This document shows, piece after piece, positions 7,467-15,556 of a stretch of 19,290 nt of DNA. Positions within the stretch are counted from its first letter, which is position 1. Every line of letters begins with the position of its first letter. The translations under genes were made by a program, and so were the position numbers. Source of the DNA: JABMRP01 sp964444795 (GTDB taxonomy: Bacteria; Planctomycetota; Planctomycetia; Pirellulales; Thermoguttaceae); the NCBI GenBank assembly GCA_964444795.1, contig CAYUIQ010000174.1, positions 1 through 19,290 on the forward strand, in the 5' to 3' direction. Under the pieces are notes generated by a model. The model did no database searches. It was not told the DNA's origin and saw nothing but the letters and a program-made list of their open reading frames with translations.

Positions 7467-10037
7467 ATGCACTCACCGAACGGGACAGAGTTAATGAAGC
7501 GCCGGCCAATGAATCGGCACCCACACCAGCCACGCCTCAGTCGGGGCTTCACTCGCGTGGTCAGAGGGGCCCTCCGCCTGGGGCTCTGTCTCGCGCTGAG
7601 CATCGGAGTGTCGGGCTTCGCGGCGTGGCCGACGGCAGCGCGCGGGGTCGAGGTCGAGGTGATCACCAAAGACGGCCGGACGCTCAAGGGAACGCACAAC
7701 TACATCTCCAATCTGGCGACAATTGACAAGCCGATGACCGGCGGAGGGGCCAGAGTTCGACCCATCCTCTTGCTCGACGACAATCTGCGCCGCACGTTTA
7801 TTCCCCGCCAGCAGGTCCAGGAGATCAATTCGTCGGATCCGGACATGGTCTTTCGTATTCCCGATCAGCGGACCCATTCGGGCAATCAGCAGGTCGCCCG
7901 GGTGGGTCCGATTCTGCGCGTCACGCCGTTCGACGATTTCGGGGTGCGCACCGTGACGATGCAGGACGGCAACAAAGAGCTTTCGATTGTCCAGGCGATC
8001 ACCGAAATCAGTCCTTCGTGGACCAAGGTGGAAGGCGTCAATTACCGCTGGGACATGCGGATGGCCACGACGTCGATTCCCCGGGAGATCCTCGACCGAA
8101 TCTTGGCCAAGCAAATCGAGAGGGCGGTCCGAGCCCATGCCGCCGCAACCCCCGCGGCCCGCCAGAAAAAGATCGTCGAGCTCCGCAAGGAGGTTGCCCG
8201 GCTGTACATCCAGTCGGAGCGCTACGACGACGCGCGGAAGCAACTGGAGAAAATCCTCCTCGATTTCCCCGGCGCGGAAACCGCCCGGGATCTTGACCCG
8301 ACCATCCGCTCGCTGCGCCAGCTCTCGGCCCGGCAGAAGCTCGACGAGCTTCGACTGCGTCGAGAGGCGGGCCAGTATCGGCTGGCACACCAGACCCTGA
8401 AGGCTTTTCCCTCGGAGGGCGTGGCCGGCGAGATTCTCCAGGCGGTCAGCGATATCGTCGGCGAGGACACCGAATACCTGGCCCAGCGCGAGAGCGATCT
8501 CGTCCGGTTCGACGATCTCCTGCGAAGGATCGAGGATCCCGCCTTGCAGAAGCGCATCGGGCCCGTCCGCAAGGAAATTGTCAGCGAGTTGAGCTACGCA
8601 ACACGCGGCCGTTTGGCTTCGTTCCGCCGCTTGGCCGGCGACGAATCGAGCCTGCCGGGCGACCGGCTCTCGCTGGCCATTAGCGGCTGGCTGGTGGGTA
8701 ACAACGACGCCGTCGAGAACCTCTCGGTTGCCCTGGCGATGTATGAGGTGCGGGAGCTGGTACGCCAGTATCTCAACGAACCGCTGGACATCGATCGGCG
8801 CCAGTTGTTCGAGCAGTTCTCGTCGACAGAAGCCGATTCGCCGGAGACCGTGGCCAAGCTGATTACCCACATGAAACCACCGGGCGAAGTTCCCGCGGCG
8901 GATCCGCGGCAACCGGGATACTATCGGTTCGAGGTCGCCACGCTGCCCAAGGAGCCGCCGGTGGCTTACGCCGTGCAATTGCCGCCGGAGTACGATCCCT
9001 ATCGGCGTTATCCGACCATCGTAACCCTACACGGAATGAGCACCACGCCCGACCTCCAGATCGATTGGTGGGCCGGGCCGTGGGCTTCCCAGGGAGGAAT
9101 TCGTCGCGGTCAGGCCTCGCGCCATGGATACATCGTTGTGGCGCCGGTTTGGGCAGCCGCGCAGCAGCGCAGCTACGGATATTCCGCGCTGGAACACGTC
9201 GCCGTGCTTAACTGCCTCCGCGACGCCTGCCGCCGGTTTGCCGTCGATACCGATCGTGTGTACCTCTCGGGCCATTCGGCCGGCGGCGAGGCAGCGTGGG
9301 ACATCGGTCTGGCCCATCCCGACCTGTGGGCCGGCGTGATTCCCATCGTCGCCAAGGCCGATCGCTATGGCACGCATTACTGGCCCAACGGCAAAATTCT
9401 GCCGCTCTACTGCATCTTCGGCGAATTGGACGGCAAACGCCTCGTTTACAGCGCCCGCGTGCTCGACCGCTACCTGCGCTACCACTATCCGACCACCGTG
9501 GTCGAATACATGGGCCGGGGGCACGAGGATTTCTCCGACGAGATCCACCGCCTGTTCGATTGGATGGGCCGCCAGCGCCGTAACTTCTTTCCCGAGGAGT
9601 TCACCTGCGTCACGATGCGCCCCTGGGACAACTACTTCTGGTGGGTCGAGTTCGAGGGTCTTCCCTCCGCCACGATGGTCGATCCGGCCCATTGGCCGCC
9701 GGCGAAATCGGTCCGCGCGGCGAAAGTCGACGCCAAGATGTCCGTGGCGCTCCGCAACGTCCGAGACCCGGAAAACCCGGGCAAGACCCGCAAGGAATTC
9801 TCTCACACCGTCCGCATTACAACCGGAGCCAAGCGAACGACGATCTGGCTCTCGCCCGAAATGTTCAAAGGCGGCACCATCGTCTACGTCAACGGCCGCC
9901 GCGGCACGGGCCACAACCGGGCGATCCAGCCCGACTTGTACCTGTTGCTCGAAGACGTCCGCCGCCGGGGCGATCGCCAGCACCCCTTCTGGGCCAATAT
10001 CGAAATGCCCACGGGCCGGCTGAATGTCGTGTATTGA
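7467..10037 (+). CDS. Large exported alpha/beta hydrolase (esterase/peptidase type)
   Basis: 856 aa from ATG 7467; ATG 7494 and 7509 are in frame and none has a strong ribosome site, so the start is uncertain. A long basic leader runs into a hydrophobic core (LRLGLCLALSIGVSGFAAW, about 36-54) ending near TAARG, so the protein is probably exported. Residues about 60-190 form a beta-rich region (VEVITKDGRTLKGTHNYI). Residues about 215-430 are helical and TPR-like (LYIQSERYDDARKQLEKIL). Residues about 490-730 form the hydrolase: the YPTIVTLHGM strand, nucleophile Ser604 in GHSAGG, likely acid Asp655 in FGELDGKR, and His686 in GRGHEDF. This resembles the PHB-depolymerase/feruloyl-esterase and S9-peptidase types. 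About 120 residues of extra C-terminal domain follow. Substrate unknown; a polymer or peptide is plausible. Confidence 0.8.
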   Translation: MHSPNGTELMKRRPMNRHPHQPRLSRGFTRVVRGALRLGLCLALSIGVSGFAAWPTAARGVEVEVITKDGRTLKGTHNYISNLATIDKPMTGGGARVRPILLLDDNLRRTFIPRQQVQEINSSDPDMVFRIPDQRTHSGNQQVARVGPILRVTPFDDFGVRTVTMQDGNKELSIVQAITEISPSWTKVEGVNYRWDMRMATTSIPREILDRILAKQIERAVRAHAAATPAARQKKIVELRKEVARLYIQSERYDDARKQLEKILLDFPGAETARDLDPTIRSLRQLSARQKLDELRLRREAGQYRLAHQTLKAFPSEGVAGEILQAVSDIVGEDTEYLAQRESDLVRFDDLLRRIEDPALQKRIGPVRKEIVSELSYATRGRLASFRRLAGDESSLPGDRLSLAISGWLVGNNDAVENLSVALAMYEVRELVRQYLNEPLDIDRRQLFEQFSSTEADSPETVAKLITHMKPPGEVPAADPRQPGYYRFEVATLPKEPPVAYAVQLPPEYDPYRRYPTIVTLHGMSTTPDLQIDWWAGPWASQGGIRRGQASRHGYIVVAPVWAAAQQRSYGYSALEHVAVLNCLRDACRRFAVDTDRVYLSGHSAGGEAAWDIGLAHPDLWAGVIPIVAKADRYGTHYWPNGKILPLYCIFGELDGKRLVYSARVLDRYLRYHYPTTVVEYMGRGHEDFSDEIHRLFDWMGRQRRNFFPEEFTCVTMRPWDNYFWWVEFEGLPSATMVDPAHWPPAKSVRAAKVDAKMSVALRNVRDPENPGKTRKEFSHTVRITTGAKRTTIWLSPEMFKGGTIVYVNGRRGTGHNRAIQPDLYLLLEDVRRRGDRQHPFWANIEMPTGRLNVVY

Positions 10038-10050
10038 GCGATCCCCGCTC

Positions 10051-10181
10051 AGCCCCCGGCTCTGCCGGGGGGCGGCTCACCTCCACGCGACGCATCCTCC
10101 CGTCTATCCGTCGCCCCCCGACAAAGTCGGGGGCTGAAGGGGTTGTTCTGTCATTGCCGTAAAACCCGCCAATCGGCGGGT
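10051..10181. repeat. Three GC-rich hairpins after the hydrolase gene
   Basis: The 357-bp gap 10038-10394 holds three hairpins. They are 10053-10060 with 10064-10071 (3-base loop), 10115-10122 with 10126-10133 (loop AAA), and 10164-10170 with 10175-10181 (loop AATC). The first and second arms can also pair with each other (AGCCCCCG at 10051 with CGGGGGCT ending 10135), giving an alternative larger fold. None has a good T tract. They may end hydrolase transcription or be dispersed palindromes. Beyond 10181 the gap holds only the leader of the next gene. Confidence 0.5.
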
Positions 10182-10381
10182 AATAACCCACTCGTAGTGT
10201 CATCTGCCCCTGGGCGGCGTAATGCTACCGCAAAGGCAGTTCGCCCTCGATTTCCCGGTAAATCGTTTGCATTGCGTACCGATGCCGACTATTCTGGCAA
10301 CTGATAGGCTGTCGCGCCGTATGCCTGATTTTTCGGACCACCGGTGCGGAAACTGCTTCTCCACTGAGCCCCTTTTCTGTT

Positions 10382-10387
10382 GGGAGA
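10382..10387 (+). promoter_or_regulatory. Ribosome binding site setting the start at 10395
   Basis: GGGAGA lies 7 bases before ATG 10395. An in-frame TTG at 10380 would put the start on top of this site, so ATG 10395 is preferred. Confidence 0.6.
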
Positions 10388-10394
10388 TGAAATC

Positions 10395-12620
10395 ATGAAA
10401 CGTCGATCGATCGGTCTGTTTGCATTGGGTCTGATGGCCGTGTTGATTTGCACCGCTGCGGCACCGGCCGCGTCGATCATGTTGAACTTCAATCCCGGTC
10501 AGGCCGGCAACCAGGGATTCGGCGGCGAGTTGGGCAACGACTTCACGGTTAACGTACCCGTCGAAGTCACGCACGTCGGCGTATTCGACGACCTGTCCAA
10601 TGGTATCGCCGGGTCGCTCACGGCGCAAATCTGGACGCGCAGCGGCAATACGGGCACGCTGGTGCCGGGCACGACGATGACCTTCACCAATGCCGACCCG
10701 GGTACGCTGGACAGCGCCGTGCGGCTCAAGACGCTACCTACGCCGGTGATCCTCCAACCGGGCACCTATACGGTGGCCTCCAACAGCCACTCGGCGACCG
10801 ACATGAATCTGAATTCCAACGTCGGCGGTTTCGGTTTCACCAAGGACGACGGCGGAGGGTTGATTACCATTCCCGCGGGGCCCGGTGTGCAGGCAAAGCG
10901 ATGGGGATTGAACCCCAACTCGTTTCCCAACAACGCCGACGGCGATTGGCTCATGGGCTCGGGTACGTTTGCCTTCGAGCCGACGTTCGACTTCATGCCT
11001 GCCTACGCGGTTTCCGCGGGCACCGTCGGCAATCAGAATTTCGGTGGATCGCTGGGCATGGATTTCGACACCAACGGTCCGGTCGAGATCACGCACCTGG
11101 GCGTTTTCGACAGTGCCAGCGATGGAATCAACGGTACGATCACCGCACGACTCTACGCCCGACATCCCAGCGACAACACCGGCGCCGAGCTGGCCACCCT
11201 TTCGTTCACCGGCGGCGGTGACGTGCTGATCGGTGGTAACCGCTACCGGGAATTGGCCACGCCGCTACTGCTTCCCGGCGGATTCCAGGGGACGATCGTG
11301 GGTGAAGGATACAACGCGGCCGAACTCGTCGGCAACGCGGGCGCGCCGACTCCCTGGCAGACGCACGACGGCAACGGGACGCTGTCGTTCGTCGGCACTT
11401 CCCGTTGGGGTGCTACCGCCGGACAGTTCCCCGCCACTCCCGACGGCGGACCGGCCAATCGCTATGCGGCCGGCACGTTTGTTTTCGCCCCAGCCGAGGT
11501 GTCCACAGCGACGGTCACGAAACTCAACGTGGCCAACGGCAGCTTCGAGGAACCGGCCCACGCTGCCCCGGGTGGATGGACCAATAGCGTTCCCGGTTGG
11601 ACCACGAACAACTCGGGCAATTTCAACCCGCCCGCGGGCATCTTCACCGATCCGATTCCCGACGGGAATCAGGTCGGGTTCGTCAACGTCGGCGGCACCA
11701 TGGTCTCCGATCCGCTGCCGGGACCGGGACTGGAGGCCGACACGCTTTACGTCCTCGACGTCGCTTGGGGCCATCGTGTCGGCAGTTCCACGCCGGCCCA
11801 CTCGATGAACCTGGTCGCTGGCAGCCAACCGCTCGGCTGGCTCAACGACACGAACATGCGCAAGGGGCCGCCGGTCGGTCCTGGACAGTTCGAGGCAAAT
11901 CGGCTTTATGCCACGACGAATCACAACGCCGCGCTGGGATCGCCCCTGAGTATCAATCTGACGGGCGGCGGCACGGGACAAGCCGTCTACGACGACGTGC
12001 AGGTTACCAAGATTAGCGGCGCCGCGGTGCTGGTGAACAATCCCAGCTTCGAGATGGACGACATTGCCTCGGCCACTAACCCGACCGTCTGGAAGATGGG
12101 CGCCATCGGCTGGGTTCCCGGCGGAACGGCCAACGCCGGCATCTTTGAAGACGCTTCGCAGATCACGCCCGCCGACGGCTCGCAGAGCGCGTTCGTCGAA
12201 CGGGGCGCCAGTCTCACGCAAACGCTCACCGGCGTCACGCTCCAGCCCGACTACCACTACGTCCTGCTGGCCGAAGTGGCCGACCGGACGTCGACGCCCT
12301 TTGCCGGTTACCAGGTCGAACTGCTAGCCGGTGGAGAAGTCCTGGCCGCCGATCTCGACACGCTTGACGTGATCGAGAATCAGGCCTTCTTCTACGTCAC
12401 TTCGGCCGTCGAGTTCACCACCGGCGGAAGTCACCCCCTACTGGGTGAAGACCTGGGCATCCGCCTGAGCACGCCCCCCGGAACCACCTACGGCCAAGCC
12501 TACTTCGACAACGTCCGCCTGTTCGCTTTCCAAGCGGTGCCCGAGCCGTCGACCTTCGTGCTGGGGCTGCTGGCCATCGCCGCAATGGCGGGCTACCGGT
12601 TACGGCGGAAGCAGGGCTGA
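10395..12620 (+). CDS. PEP-CTERM sorted exported protein with two pairs of duplicated domains
   Basis: 741 aa. A signal peptide spans about 1-26 (KRRSIGLFALGLMAVLICTA, cleavage near PAA). Residues about 35-200 and 209-370 are repeats of one beta-rich domain (NQGFGGELGNDF at 39-50, NQNFGGSLGMDF at 213-224, each followed by VE-THLGVFD and a SDGI-GT/S motif). Residues about 375-545 and 545-700 are a second repeated type, opening NGSFEEP (381) and NPSFEMD (549), like the PEP-CTERM/HpiC1-type beta-sandwich that often binds carbohydrate or surfaces. The C-terminus has VPEPST (715-720), a hydrophobic helix and RRKQG, the signal recognised by exosortase and associated with exopolysaccharide-coupled export. 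The protein therefore probably sits at the cell surface. No exosortase is in the window. Gene follows a 357-bp gap, so it is probably transcribed alone. Confidence 0.9.
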   Translation: MKRRSIGLFALGLMAVLICTAAAPAASIMLNFNPGQAGNQGFGGELGNDFTVNVPVEVTHVGVFDDLSNGIAGSLTAQIWTRSGNTGTLVPGTTMTFTNADPGTLDSAVRLKTLPTPVILQPGTYTVASNSHSATDMNLNSNVGGFGFTKDDGGGLITIPAGPGVQAKRWGLNPNSFPNNADGDWLMGSGTFAFEPTFDFMPAYAVSAGTVGNQNFGGSLGMDFDTNGPVEITHLGVFDSASDGINGTITARLYARHPSDNTGAELATLSFTGGGDVLIGGNRYRELATPLLLPGGFQGTIVGEGYNAAELVGNAGAPTPWQTHDGNGTLSFVGTSRWGATAGQFPATPDGGPANRYAAGTFVFAPAEVSTATVTKLNVANGSFEEPAHAAPGGWTNSVPGWTTNNSGNFNPPAGIFTDPIPDGNQVGFVNVGGTMVSDPLPGPGLEADTLYVLDVAWGHRVGSSTPAHSMNLVAGSQPLGWLNDTNMRKGPPVGPGQFEANRLYATTNHNAALGSPLSINLTGGGTGQAVYDDVQVTKISGAAVLVNNPSFEMDDIASATNPTVWKMGAIGWVPGGTANAGIFEDASQITPADGSQSAFVERGASLTQTLTGVTLQPDYHYVLLAEVADRTSTPFAGYQVELLAGGEVLAADLDTLDVIENQAFFYVTSAVEFTTGGSHPLLGEDLGIRLSTPPGTTYGQAYFDNVRLFAFQAVPEPSTFVLGLLAIAAMAGYRLRRKQG

Positions 12621-12625
12621 CCGAG

Positions 12626-12913
12626 CTACTCCATATCCGCCACGCGAGACATCACCGCCACGCACCAAGCGCCGGCGGCGACCACGGCCAGACCGTAGAG
12701 GATCGCTCTGAAGATTCCGCCGCCGCCGGCGAACACCAGCGGCCAGGCGATCGCGGCGGGGACGGCCACCAGCAGAAGTAGCGCAAAGGCCGTGGCCGCG
12801 TTGCTCTCCCGATCGAGCACGCGACGCATCGTGGGGATCATCAGCAGCGGCCAGACCAGGGCGAAACAGGCCAGACCCGGGAGAAAACGGCCCCGCCACT
12901 TCTGGCGGTACAA
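12626..12913 (-). pseudogene. Truncated copy of the 3' end of the CsgG/LpoB-like membrane-protein gene
   Basis: The frame could encode 95 aa from a TTG start with no clear ribosome site. Residues from about 14 onward match the last ~85 residues of the product of 14620-15555 almost exactly (FALVWPLLMIPTMRR through AVMSRVA, then DME against EME). The DNA copy breaks off at about 12899, so the N-terminal membrane helix and the soluble domain are missing. Three membrane helices remain. It ends 6 bp after the PEP-CTERM gene on the other strand. Most likely a fragment left by duplication; expression as a small membrane protein cannot be excluded. Confidence 0.6.
12627..12899. repeat. 273-bp direct repeat, left copy
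   Basis: It matches 14621-14893 in the same orientation at a constant offset of 1994 bp. By eye there are 9 differences and no gaps. Three differences lie in the first 21 bases and six in the last 40; the 212 bases between (12648-12859) look identical. The repeat brackets the PrsW-family gene. Confidence 0.9.
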
Positions 12914-13125
12914 TGGCCAGATCTGCCCATGATAGAAGAATCACACCAAAATCCGCGACAGACTATTGTGTCTCGGACTGAATCTCTGGACAATACGAGG
13001 GACGGGCTCGGGGCCCATCGGGCGGATGGCTTCGCGGCACGATTCACGGGCGGATGGTTCGCACGCCACTGGCCGAAGGGTCGGTCAACGGGCGGAATCC
13101 ACGGCATCGAGCAATCGTTCCGGTG

Positions 13126-13133
13126 AAAGGGGA
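13126..13133 (+). promoter_or_regulatory. Ribosome binding site setting the start at 13138
   Basis: AAAGGGGA lies 4 bases before ATG 13138. The start there puts the zinc ribbon at the extreme N-terminus (C7), exactly as in the protein at 5959-6864. An upstream in-frame start at 13054 lacks such support. Confidence 0.65.
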
Positions 13134-13137
13134 CGCG

Positions 13138-14562
13138 ATGACCATTGAGGTTCGCTGTTCTGAGTGCGGGAAGAAGCTTCAGGCCCCCGACGCGTTCGCT
13201 GGCCGCTCGGCACGGTGTCCTCACTGTCGGCGTCCGGTCAAGATACCGGCTCCGGCGGCCGCGGAGGATTCGGCCGCGGAGGATTCCGCGATGGAGTGGC
13301 TCGACGACGGGAAGAGCGGCCCCTCGGCTGAGACCGAGGGCGAGAAGTTTCGCCGCCAGATCGAGTCCCGGCCGTCGCCTCGTTCGCCCCACCCGGAAGC
13401 CGGTCGAACAACCCGCCCTGCGTCACCCCAAGCACGCGTAAAGAAGGCCGAAACATCGGCTGCCCGAGCCCCTTCGCCACCGGTCAGCCTCCGGCCGAAG
13501 TCGAGACCGGTCCTGCTTTACTGGCTGTTTGCCGTGGCGCTGATCCCCCTGGGTGTCTCGCTGATGTCCGAAGAGGAGCAGCTCCAGCAGCGGGTGGATC
13601 GCACCGTAGGCAAGGCCTTTGAGGATTTGCTGGAAACGGAACCGGACAAGGCAATTCGCCTGTTGGGCGGTGAGGAACTGACCGACGACGAGTTTTTTGA
13701 GTTGATACCCGAACACAAACTTGAGGGTGCCCATCTGTCACACGGAAGCATGGTTCAGTGGCTTTACGCCTTCCTGGCGGCAGCCGGTTTCGCCGGGGCC
13801 ATCTGGCTTCTATTTCAGCCGGGCAAGGCGACAATGAAGCACATTCTGTGGGTCGGACTATGCACGGCCACGGCGGGCATCCTGTTCTTGTTCGTCGTGC
13901 AGTGGATCGCCGAATTCACGCAGAATTGGATCGTGGTCGGTCGCAGTATCCTGGTGATTGTCTTTTACATCTTCAAGTTTATCGGTTTCTCGTACCGCGC
14001 CGCCATGGACCCGGCAAACGGATTTCTACTGAGCTTTCTCGGCTTCACTTGTGGCGTGGGACTTTGCGAGGAACTCTGCAAGCTGATGCCGGTCGTCTTT
14101 CGCCTCCGCGATAAAGGCGACCTCGGATGGCGCGGCGCGTGCGTCTGGGGACTGGCCAGCGGCGTCGGCTTCGGCGTGGCCGAGGGGATTATGTACTCCT
14201 CGGGATACTATAACGGCATCTCGACCGGTGGCATCTATGCCGTGCGGTTTATCTCCTGTGTCGCTCTCCACGCCATCTGGGGCGGTGCCGCCGCCATTTC
14301 GCTCTTCCGTCGAAGAGGTTCGATTCAAGGCGATCTGGGTGTGGGCGAGTGGCTGGCCACCCTGTTGTGGGTCATGGCCGTGCCGATGATCCTGCACGGC
14401 CTGTATGATACGCTGCTGAAGAAAGAGATGAACGGCCTGGCACTGCTGGTGGCGGTTGCCAGCTTCGCCTGGTTGATCATCGTTACCGAATGGACGCGTC
14501 ACGAGGAAGGAGCGTTCTACACTGCCGAAGAGGCGAAACCCCGCCGCACCCAGTACGCCTGA
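13138..14562 (+). CDS. Zinc-ribbon PrsW-family glutamic intramembrane protease
   Basis: 474 aa. It starts with a zinc ribbon (C7-x2-C10, C27-x2-C30), then a disordered Pro/Ser/Arg-rich linker (about 38-118), a membrane helix at about 124-140, an acidic helical region (EEEQLQQRVDRTVGKAFEDL) and a multi-pass membrane domain from about 205. The PrsW motifs are present: CEELCKLMP (E311, E312, K315), GVGFGVAEG (E349), LHAIWGG (H378) and LHGLYD (H420, D424). These acidic and His residues form the proposed active site of this CPBP/PrsW clan. In Bacillus, PrsW makes the first cut in an anti-sigma factor; many relatives have other or unknown substrates. An attractive local target is a single-pass protein such as the anti-sigma at 273-803, but that is speculation. 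The gene is bracketed by the 273-bp direct repeat. The 224-bp leader (12914-13137) shows no convincing promoter. Confidence 0.85.
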   Translation: MTIEVRCSECGKKLQAPDAFAGRSARCPHCRRPVKIPAPAAAEDSAAEDSAMEWLDDGKSGPSAETEGEKFRRQIESRPSPRSPHPEAGRTTRPASPQARVKKAETSAARAPSPPVSLRPKSRPVLLYWLFAVALIPLGVSLMSEEEQLQQRVDRTVGKAFEDLLETEPDKAIRLLGGEELTDDEFFELIPEHKLEGAHLSHGSMVQWLYAFLAAAGFAGAIWLLFQPGKATMKHILWVGLCTATAGILFLFVVQWIAEFTQNWIVVGRSILVIVFYIFKFIGFSYRAAMDPANGFLLSFLGFTCGVGLCEELCKLMPVVFRLRDKGDLGWRGACVWGLASGVGFGVAEGIMYSSGYYNGISTGGIYAVRFISCVALHAIWGGAAAISLFRRRGSIQGDLGVGEWLATLLWVMAVPMILHGLYDTLLKKEMNGLALLVAVASFAWLIIVTEWTRHEEGAFYTAEEAKPRRTQYA

Positions 14563-14619
14563 CATGCTCCCCAAGTCCGTCACGGCAACGCCCCATGGCA
14601 AATCCGGCGACTGACGGGC

Positions 14620-15555
14620 CTACTCCATTTCCGCCACCCGCGACATCACCGCCACGCACCAAGCGCCGGCGGCGACCACGGCCAGACCGTAGAGGATCGC
14701 TCTGAAGATTCCGCCGCCGCCGGCGAACACCAGCGGCCAGGCGATCGCGGCGGGGACGGCCACCAGCAGAAGTAGCGCAAAGGCCGTGGCCGCGTTGCTC
14801 TCCCGATCGAGCACGCGACGCATCGTGGGGATCATCAGCAGCGGCCAGACCAGAGCGAAACCGGCCAGACCCAGGAGAATACCCCCCCGCCACGTCGAGC
14901 CGGAATCGGACGCCGTCAGATCGACCGCCGCCAGATCGGCCGCGGATTTCTCGGCCACGGGGTCCGGCTGCGAATCACCTGTAAACGTGCGGTGGTCGAC
15001 AAGCAACTCGCCCGTCTCGACTTCCAGGGCACAAAGCCGAAAGGCAACTTCGGCGGTCTCCTCGTTGCCCCCCAGCGTCTCGACGTGGCCGTACAACACG
15101 ACCTCGGCGCCCGCTTTCTTAGCGAGTTTCGCTGCTTCGGCCGGATCGGAGACCCGCTCGTCGCTCGCGCCCATCACGTCACGGAGCTTTGCTCCCAGGC
15201 GAGTCAAGACGCTCGGGTCGATCACTTCGTAACGTTTCCCGTCGGCAACGGCCTCGCGGAGCCCTTCGGTGATCAGCAGCCGGTGGTCGTCGACCAGGGG
15301 GAGCACCAACGTGGGCCGATACATCCGCTCGGGTTCGGGCAGTGCGGCGGCGGCTTGTGTACAGGACGACTCGACCGCTTCGGAAACGGCCGTCGGCATC
15401 GCGGGCGGTCCGCCAGTGAGCTTCACCCATCCCCAGATTCCCCCGGCAATGAGCCCCACGAAAAGGATCGGCACCAGACAAATCTGCAACGGTAGCTTCA
15501 ACAACGAGCCGAACCAGCCGATCACCTTTCCGAAACCATCGTCCACTCGGCCCAT
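14620..15555 (-). CDS. Membrane protein with CsgG/LpoB-like soluble domain, third gene of the ESCRT-like operon
   Basis: 311 aa. The start at 15555 is chosen because GAGGGAGA sits 5 bases upstream and the ATG lies 1 base after the AAA ATPase stop; a longer frame would overlap the ATPase out of frame. Residues about 25-45 are a membrane helix. Residues about 60-192 form a soluble alpha/beta domain: RPTLVLPLVDD, then EGLREAV...YEVIDPSVLTRLG, then AAKLAKKAGAEVVLYGHVETL, then AFRLCALEVETGELL. That order of strands and helices recalls the CsgG/LpoB/TolB-N type fold. Three more membrane helices lie at about 225-243, 256-278 and 283-305. Tight coupling with the ATPase suggests a shared job at the membrane. 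The last 273 bp are duplicated at 12627-12899. The exact fold assignment is tentative. Confidence 0.7.
   Translation of the reverse strand: MGRVDDGFGKVIGWFGSLLKLPLQICLVPILFVGLIAGGIWGWVKLTGGPPAMPTAVSEAVESSCTQAAAALPEPERMYRPTLVLPLVDDHRLLITEGLREAVADGKRYEVIDPSVLTRLGAKLRDVMGASDERVSDPAEAAKLAKKAGAEVVLYGHVETLGGNEETAEVAFRLCALEVETGELLVDHRTFTGDSQPDPVAEKSAADLAAVDLTASDSGSTWRGGILLGLAGFALVWPLLMIPTMRRVLDRESNAATAFALLLLVAVPAAIAWPLVFAGGGGIFRAILYGLAVVAAGAWCVAVMSRVAEME
14621..14893. repeat. 273-bp direct repeat, right copy (inside an intact gene)
   Basis: Same orientation as 12627-12899. This copy is continuous with the rest of the intact gene (to 15555), so it is probably the parent. Similarity stops sharply at about 14893, where the left copy runs into unrelated sequence. 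Recombination between the copies would remove 1994 bp, including the whole PrsW-family gene. Confidence 0.9.
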
Positions 15556-15556
15556 G

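Noticed and set aside
7491..8978. A 495-codon minus-strand frame opposite the hydrolase N-terminal half
   Set aside because: Antisense shadow; the plus-strand frame continues into the catalytic domain and has a leader peptide.
11265..12257. A 330-codon minus-strand frame opposite the PEP-CTERM gene
   Set aside because: The plus frame shows internal repeats and VPEPST; the minus frame shows none.
12966..12994. TTGTGT-17-GACAAT as a promoter for the PrsW-family gene
   Set aside because: Only 3 of 6 and 4 of 6 matches, which is expected by chance in a 224-bp leader.
12626..14893. Transposon or insertion sequence reading of the PrsW gene with its flanking direct repeats
   Set aside because: No transposase or terminal inverted repeats, and the right repeat is plainly the coding end of an intact gene.
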